Positions 58,791 through 64,000 of a DNA stretch of 64,000 nucleotides are shown here, in pieces. The notes beneath the pieces were generated by a model, which saw nothing but the letters and a program-made list of their open reading frames with translations, did no database searches and had not been told where the DNA came from. The position numbers and the translations under genes are program-made. The stretch is from positions 17,174,001-17,238,000 of the forward strand of contig NC_068569.1 of assembly GCF_025698545.1 (NCBI RefSeq), in the 5' to 3' direction. Source of the DNA: Gossypium raimondii. Its lineage: Eukaryota > Streptophyta > Magnoliopsida > Malvales > Malvaceae. Numbering within the stretch: position 1 is the stretch's first letter; every line of letters begins with the position of its first letter.

Positions 58791-61443
58791 GGTGGGTTAT
58801 AATTCAACGCTCGCAATGTTTACAGCTTTGTTCAAACTATTTGCATACAAATCTTATGAGTTTAAAACTATTACATTAGATGAAACTTCAATCGTTTTGA
58901 GCCAAGCAGGAGGGGAAGAACATAAATATTTAAAAAAAAAAGTACTGAATCAGAGCATGCAATAACAGCAGGAAACCAAATGCGAAACTGATTATTTGTT
59001 TTACGCATAGAGATTACGAGTCATGGACTGGCAAAGGGCCACAAACTACCAAAGGCCATGTGCACATGAGTTTAATGTCTGGGACCATTTTGATCCAGAA
59101 GAAGATCCTACAGCGTCCCCAAGATCTTGTTTCCATGGCAATTTATAATCATTGTTTTCTTAAACCAAGCATCGAACTTTGGCCTAATTTAAGGGCCAAT
59201 GATTTCTGTCATTTGTTTTCATAATCCGAGATTCTGAGGAGTTCAAATTTAAACAAATATTTTCAGTTTCCCCTTTAAAAAAGCTGAATCCCAGTTTCTG
59301 GTTTAACGTATACAGTTTTTTTGTGGAGGGCAAACTGGCTACATGGTTTGCTTTAAACCAATGCACGAATGGTATAGAAGGGAAATCTAGGCTAGCTTTA
59401 ACAATGTAATGAGATCTGCAGGAAATTATTGTGTCTGTTATAAAAAATAACAGTGGGATAAGAACTATAAACGAAGTCGTACGTGGGTTTAACAGTATGA
59501 TATCAGTGTATCGTTTTGCCATTGCATCAGTGGTCACCATGAGGATTCAACATTATTAGTAGGGCCCAAGAACAGCTATTTTGAATGTACTAGGGTGGAT
59601 TTTCTACCTTAAAACGGAGAAGATATTGTTCTTAAACAACATATATCTGAATAATATTCAGTCCATCATCACTAACATGCTTGGGTCAGATTATATTACA
59701 TCATTGTAGGTTTCTCCCACTCCTACCAGAAACTGTTTCATTTATCGTGCCGATGATTAAGCAAAATATTGAACAAGCTTTCGATGTGACGGCCGGGGCA
59801 CTCAACTCGAATCGTTAAGAAAGTTTACTAGTTGAGGAATCCCGGATTCAATCTATTAACAGACTTAAAATCATTGTCAATCACCCAAGTTTCAAAATGT
59901 TGAACACCAAAGAAGACTTACAGGTCTTTTCAATCTTAAGGACCGAGTCTCACAAGTGAGTGGTGTTTCAGAGTTTTTCAGTACGAATAGTCAATGACTT
60001 TCAGGAAAAAATGAGTGATTAAAAGCCCCCCATGTGAATTAGAACAGGGTGAACAAGGAAAAGTTGAGTTTATAGTGTGCACTCATCAAATATCAAAGCA
60101 TCAATAGATCTTGACTTTCTTCTTTTCTTTTTTTCATCTCCCAATCATCTTTGAAGGTGTAAGTCTCTCTCAATTGGAAGTGTAAAAAGTACAGCTAGCC
60201 ATTTGCTTAAATTATAGTCTCTACAGTTTCCTCAAACCAAAGGAGGCTTTTCTGCATTTGCATATACTTCTAGAAGAAATTTACCTTCCGCAATACATAT
60301 TCTTCAGATGCCGGATACATTGCAATGATCTAGCATTTATGGGGTTCGCTCAAGACCCCACCATTTTAATGCATTCCAATTTCTAACTTTATATTTCAAT
60401 GGTAGCACAGGAAAAAATATATAGATAAAATAATCAGTTGTGAAGAGAAAATGGAAAATTAATCAGTTTACAGTAATGTATAGGTTACTACAAAAATGAG
60501 TCTGCTACAACTCAGCAAGGGGACATGCATGTCTGCCCGTTTCACGTTTGGTGTACTTGGTTTAAACAAATTAGAGTGTAGGATCATCTTTACATTATGA
60601 ATAAAAACCCCAACAAAAATCTCATCCCAAACTCTAAATGATGGTTCATTTAAGAATCTAGTTAGTGAAGAAGATGAAAAGATTTGTTTTTCTTAACAAG
60701 AAAAAAAGGGTCCCATTTAGAGAATCTTGACAGTAAATAGAGTATTAAAGACATAAGAGAGTTTTGTCTTGACAATGCAATACCCTGTTTAATAATTCAC
60801 TAATCTCTTTTAAATGGAACTGTTTCCATTATTGTCTATTTAAGTGTCCAGCTTGTAACATTCTTTTCAAGTGATATTACCCTGTTTGAAGCCAATCTAT
60901 CACTTCCAACCTAACCAAAGGCATGCAGGAAAACGAAGGCATAATGGGGCTATTAAAGGAGCAGTAAAATACCTCCACCTTTTCCACTTCTTATTGGAAG
61001 GACAGCTCCATCGTTTGTACAGGCTGCTGTATTACTACATTTATACATGAATTGGTAACCGCTTCCCTTATCATCATTGTTACCAATTGCTTTCATCCCC
61101 CTCTCTCTCTCTCTCTCGCTAAGCCAACTGGCAAATTTGATTGATTTACATAAGAAAAAAACAAGAGGGAGAGAGGGTCGAAGAAAGGACAAAAAGGAGT
61201 CTAGGATTTGAGTGCGATTCGTTTGGTTTTATCCCGCTGTACCCTCTTTTTCCATTCTGTTTATAAACACAACAGCTTCAAGAGTTTGCATGAATGTGGA
61301 AATCCAAGAGAGAAAAAAAGAGAGAGGGTTTTCTTTTTCTTTTTTTTTTCATTGTTCCTATAACGAATTCATTTCCTTTATTCATCTTTTTTCTCAAACA
61401 CGAGGGGTTGCAGTTTCATTTGAGAAACGAGCGTGGGTAAAAA
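58791..61443. promoter_or_regulatory. Long spacer and upstream region of the SOFL gene
   Basis: No recognisable gene in 2.6 kb. A minus-strand frame of 118 codons (59184-59540) has a hydrophobic segment but no family signature and is not called. A CT microsatellite (about 61100-61117) and a purine-rich stretch (AGAGAGAAAAAAAGAGAGAGG near 61308) lie in the probable promoter/5' UTR of the SOFL gene. Confidence 0.45.
61100..61117. repeat. (CT)n microsatellite upstream of the SOFL gene
   Basis: About nine CT units followed by CGCTAAGCC. Possible 5' UTR/promoter Y-patch. Confidence 0.85.
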
Positions 61444-62282
61444 ATGAATATGTCAGCTTCACAATGTGGTAGTGGTTGTGAATCTGGTTGGACTTTATAC
61501 TTAGATCAATCCTCATATTCTCAAAAAAGGTGTCAAAAGTTTAGTAGGAGCTTCCGGGTTGAAGATGAGGAGCAGGACTTATCCATGGTGTCGGATGCAT
61601 CTTCTGGCCCAAGACATTATTGCCAAGATTACGAGGAATGCCTTGATGAAAATGGGTGCTTCTGTTCTACTCCCGCACCCCCTGAACCAGCTAAGAAAAG
61701 CAGCAAAAATAAAAAGAAAATCAAAGAACATGGTAGCAATCAACAGCATTCTTATCTTGATGACACTGCCAGTTCCCCTGTAATAAGCTTTTCCAAGGCA
61801 AGTTCCACATCCTGAGTACAATGTTCTTACTGTATTGAGTAATTATGGTATTTTTATTTATTTTGTTTTGTGTATGACCAGAAGAACTGCAGGAAAGAAG
61901 CTTCAATAGATTTGTTGGACTTTTCACAAGGCTTCTCGGGTACACATATAAAGGTACCATCTCCTTTTGTTTAAACCTTTTTGTGTCTAATCTTCCGTTT
62001 ATATCTATATATGGTATCCTGAATTGAAGCTTAGTTATGCCACCATTTTTTCAGGGGAAATCAGCATTCCACAAAAAAATTGGTTTCTTGAAATCTGGGA
62101 AAACAAGTTCAAAAGATTCAGGTGAATCCTTACTCTGTCACTTTCTCGCGAAATTTTGGCATTTAGAACATAATGCAATCCACGGTGTAAAAAAAGGAGG
62201 AAATTTGATGTTATATATGCCTAAGTTGTGTTGTATTAATCTCTTGGAAACAGGTGGTTTCCAGGAAGGAAACTGGGAATGA
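61444..62282 (+). CDS. SOB FIVE-LIKE (SOFL) protein
   Basis: Plant-specific small protein; SOB5/SOFL members raise cytokinin levels in Arabidopsis (family knowledge). Four exons, 61444..61797, 61882..61953, 62055..62121 and 62254..62282, give 522 nt and 173 aa. The SOFL-A motif is at residues 8-21 (CGSGCESGWTLYLD) and the SOFL-B motif at about 46-57 (DLSMVSDASSGP). After a basic lysine-rich patch (AKKSSKNKKKIKEHG, about 85-99, possible NLS), exon 2 encodes the conserved ASIDLLDFSQGFSGT. Intron 1 uses a GC donor: exon AAG, then GCAAGT, and all later introns are GT-AG. The start ATG (MNMSAS) follows an A-rich leader. Intact. Which SOFL paralogue it is cannot be told. Confidence 0.9.
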
Positions 62283-64000
62283 CAAAAAGGGTAAACTGTA
62301 ACAGCTTTTGTCTCTACTACTGCATGCAGCTGCTCTGGAGAGAAAAGACTGGGAGGAATTTGTTAAAAAAAAAAGAAAAAGAAAAAAAGCATTAGATCTC
62401 AAAGGGATCTTGTACCTTCCTTTTATTCTTGTTTTTCTTTTCATCTTTAATTCTACTCTCTCTTTTTTTTTATTTGTTCCTGTCAATGCAGTGGGAAACA
62501 TTCTGAAAAACATTAAAATAAATTAAAATTCCTCAGTCATTGGTGTATATATTTATTTTATTTTTCAGTGATGTTTTTCTCCAGTTTCTTTCCTTGACAT
62601 CATCATGTAAGTTCTTGAGGTTTATCCACTGTAGATTTTAGTATTTCATACTAGTAATATATACTGCCCACCATAGTTTTCCACTTGATCCTCAACAAAT
62701 TTTCAATGCTGAGCGGAGAAATTGCTGTTCAAACTTCAACATGTCTTTTGACCGTTTTGGCTGAATAATGTGAAGGTTTTATATACATAATACATGGAAA
62801 CGACGAAAACAATAATTAGTTTTGGGAACTTAAAATTTAACAAAATTAATATAAAAATAGCAGTGGTCCTTGGATGGACAGAGTGTCTATGCATTTAAAC
62901 ATTTTCCATTAATCAGAGGCCAATTCCAATACAAGGCCATTACAAAAGCATATCGTATTAAATTGGTAGTATCTCATTTGAGTTAAAATGAAAGATTCTT
63001 CTATAATACATGTGATGGAGCTGTTTAAAGATCATTTGTAACCTTATATTCTGATTTTAAGTTACAGTAATTTGAAACAAATGATAGAAAGGAAGAAAAG
63101 ACCCACCATTTTCCACATCTGTGATTGCCAGCCTTGCTTAAAAGGTAGGGTTGGTAAAATTGGTAACCTATGCTTATTCCAGATTCAAAAATGGCAAATA
63201 TATTTTTCAGATGGAAATTAGCAAAAGACAAGCTTCATTTTCCACCAAAAACAAGAAAGGGTCCCAAAAAGCACCATCCCCACCACCCCCATCCCTGACA
63301 GCTACCTACCAAGAATCTGATCCATACATACTACTGGGGTTGAAGAAATTTATTGAGAAATTTGTTTTGTTTTTCTTTTTGGTGGATACCCCTTCCAAAA
63401 TCTTTTAAGTGAAGGTGTTTCCCAGGGCCATCCTCAGAATTTGTAGCCATATCTTGGCGAGGAACTTGGATCTTAGGAAAACGACAACACTTCCCTTCTT
63501 TGTCTTGTCAATCCCTTCTCTCTTTGTCCTTTTTCTTTCTTTCTTTACTTCCATAAAATAGCATCATAGATATATTATAGCACATTCACTTTTAATTTTA
63601 AGTCCACTGTTAAACAACAGCTACTTGTGTTGTCCTCAAACAGTCAGATTATGTCCACAATTCTGCACTTTAATATCCCACTTAGCTGCTCTATAACTCG
63701 AATATATGTTCCGAGATTTAAAATTAAACATAAGATATCTTGTCAGTAGCTTTCAGAAATTAAGACAGGAACTGCTAGAGGAGGCATGGGAAAGAGGGTT
63801 TCTGTCGTTCCAAAACTTGGGTTGAAATTCAGAATATATATATCCATTCAAAGTAGCCCACAAACATCTTCTGCAAATTGGCAGAGAGAAAGTCCAACCG
63901 GCTTTTAAGAAAAAAAATGATATGGACAGCCGGCAAGTTAAGAAAAATAACAGGCATTAACGATTTCGCAAAACGCCAGAAGAGGATCAATGTAGTGTGA
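62283..64000. other. SOFL 3' flank and unannotated end of window
   Basis: 3' UTR followed by AT-rich DNA. The poly-C-rich stretch at 63265-63300 (CACCATCCCCACCACCCCCA) is a local oddity. No gene or repeat is recognised. It may hold the promoter of a gene beyond the window. Confidence 0.4.

Noticed and set aside
59184-59540. 118-codon minus-strand frame with a hydrophobic segment
   Set aside because: Low-complexity hydrophobic stretch typical of AT-rich chance ORFs; no homologous family recognised.
58300-60900. MicroRNA gene in the long spacer
   Set aside because: Scanned for the common conserved plant miRNA sequences that I remember; none present and no long hairpin recognised.

Overview
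The window is plant nuclear DNA, most likely from cotton (Gossypium) or a close Malvaceae relative. The reasons are plant-specific gene families (NPGR1, EXO70, SOFL, F-box/kelch), short AT-rich GT-AG introns, and long LTRs rich in the CACACGGCCGTGTG palindrome, which I associate with cotton gypsy elements. The genus is inferred, not proved.

Genes lie in two clusters and a tail, with repeats between them. Cluster 1 (1-11 kb) holds a VDAC porin cut by the window edge (+), an F-box/kelch gene (-) and a nine-exon CSA/ERCC8 WD40 gene (-). From 11.3 to 22.7 kb lies a nest of transposable elements. It contains two solo LTRs, each with an exact 5-bp target duplication. One of them sits inside a PIF/Harbinger-like element, which itself sits inside an older gypsy-type LTR. 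Cluster 2 (24-46 kb) holds NPGR1 (+), a tiny SVIP-like p97 adaptor (-) divergent from an AKAP17A/XE7-like gene (+), an F-box gene (-), an EXO70 gene (-) divergent from the complex I subunit NDUFS4/FRO1 (+), and a plant-specific DUF7950-type gene (-). From 46 to 57.5 kb the DNA is repeats: a 0.6-kb direct duplication with a filled/empty insertion pair, several long-TIR elements, a copia fossil and a gypsy fossil with PBS and gag traces. The tail (57.5-64 kb) has one recognisable gene, a SOFL cytokinin-related protein (+) with a GC-AG intron.

The genes do not form a pathway; each is an independent housekeeping or signalling locus, as is usual in plants. Shared regulation is plausible only at the two divergent pairs: SVIP/AKAP17A (300 bp between start codons) and EXO70/FRO1 (552 bp). 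CDS models were built by hand from splice signals and reading-frame continuity, and all complete models close in frame. I found no tRNA, rRNA, CRISPR or known miRNA, and no clearly new biological system. The most informative signals are the dated nesting of mobile elements, the filled/empty site pair, and the intact p97-binding motif in the SVIP-like protein.
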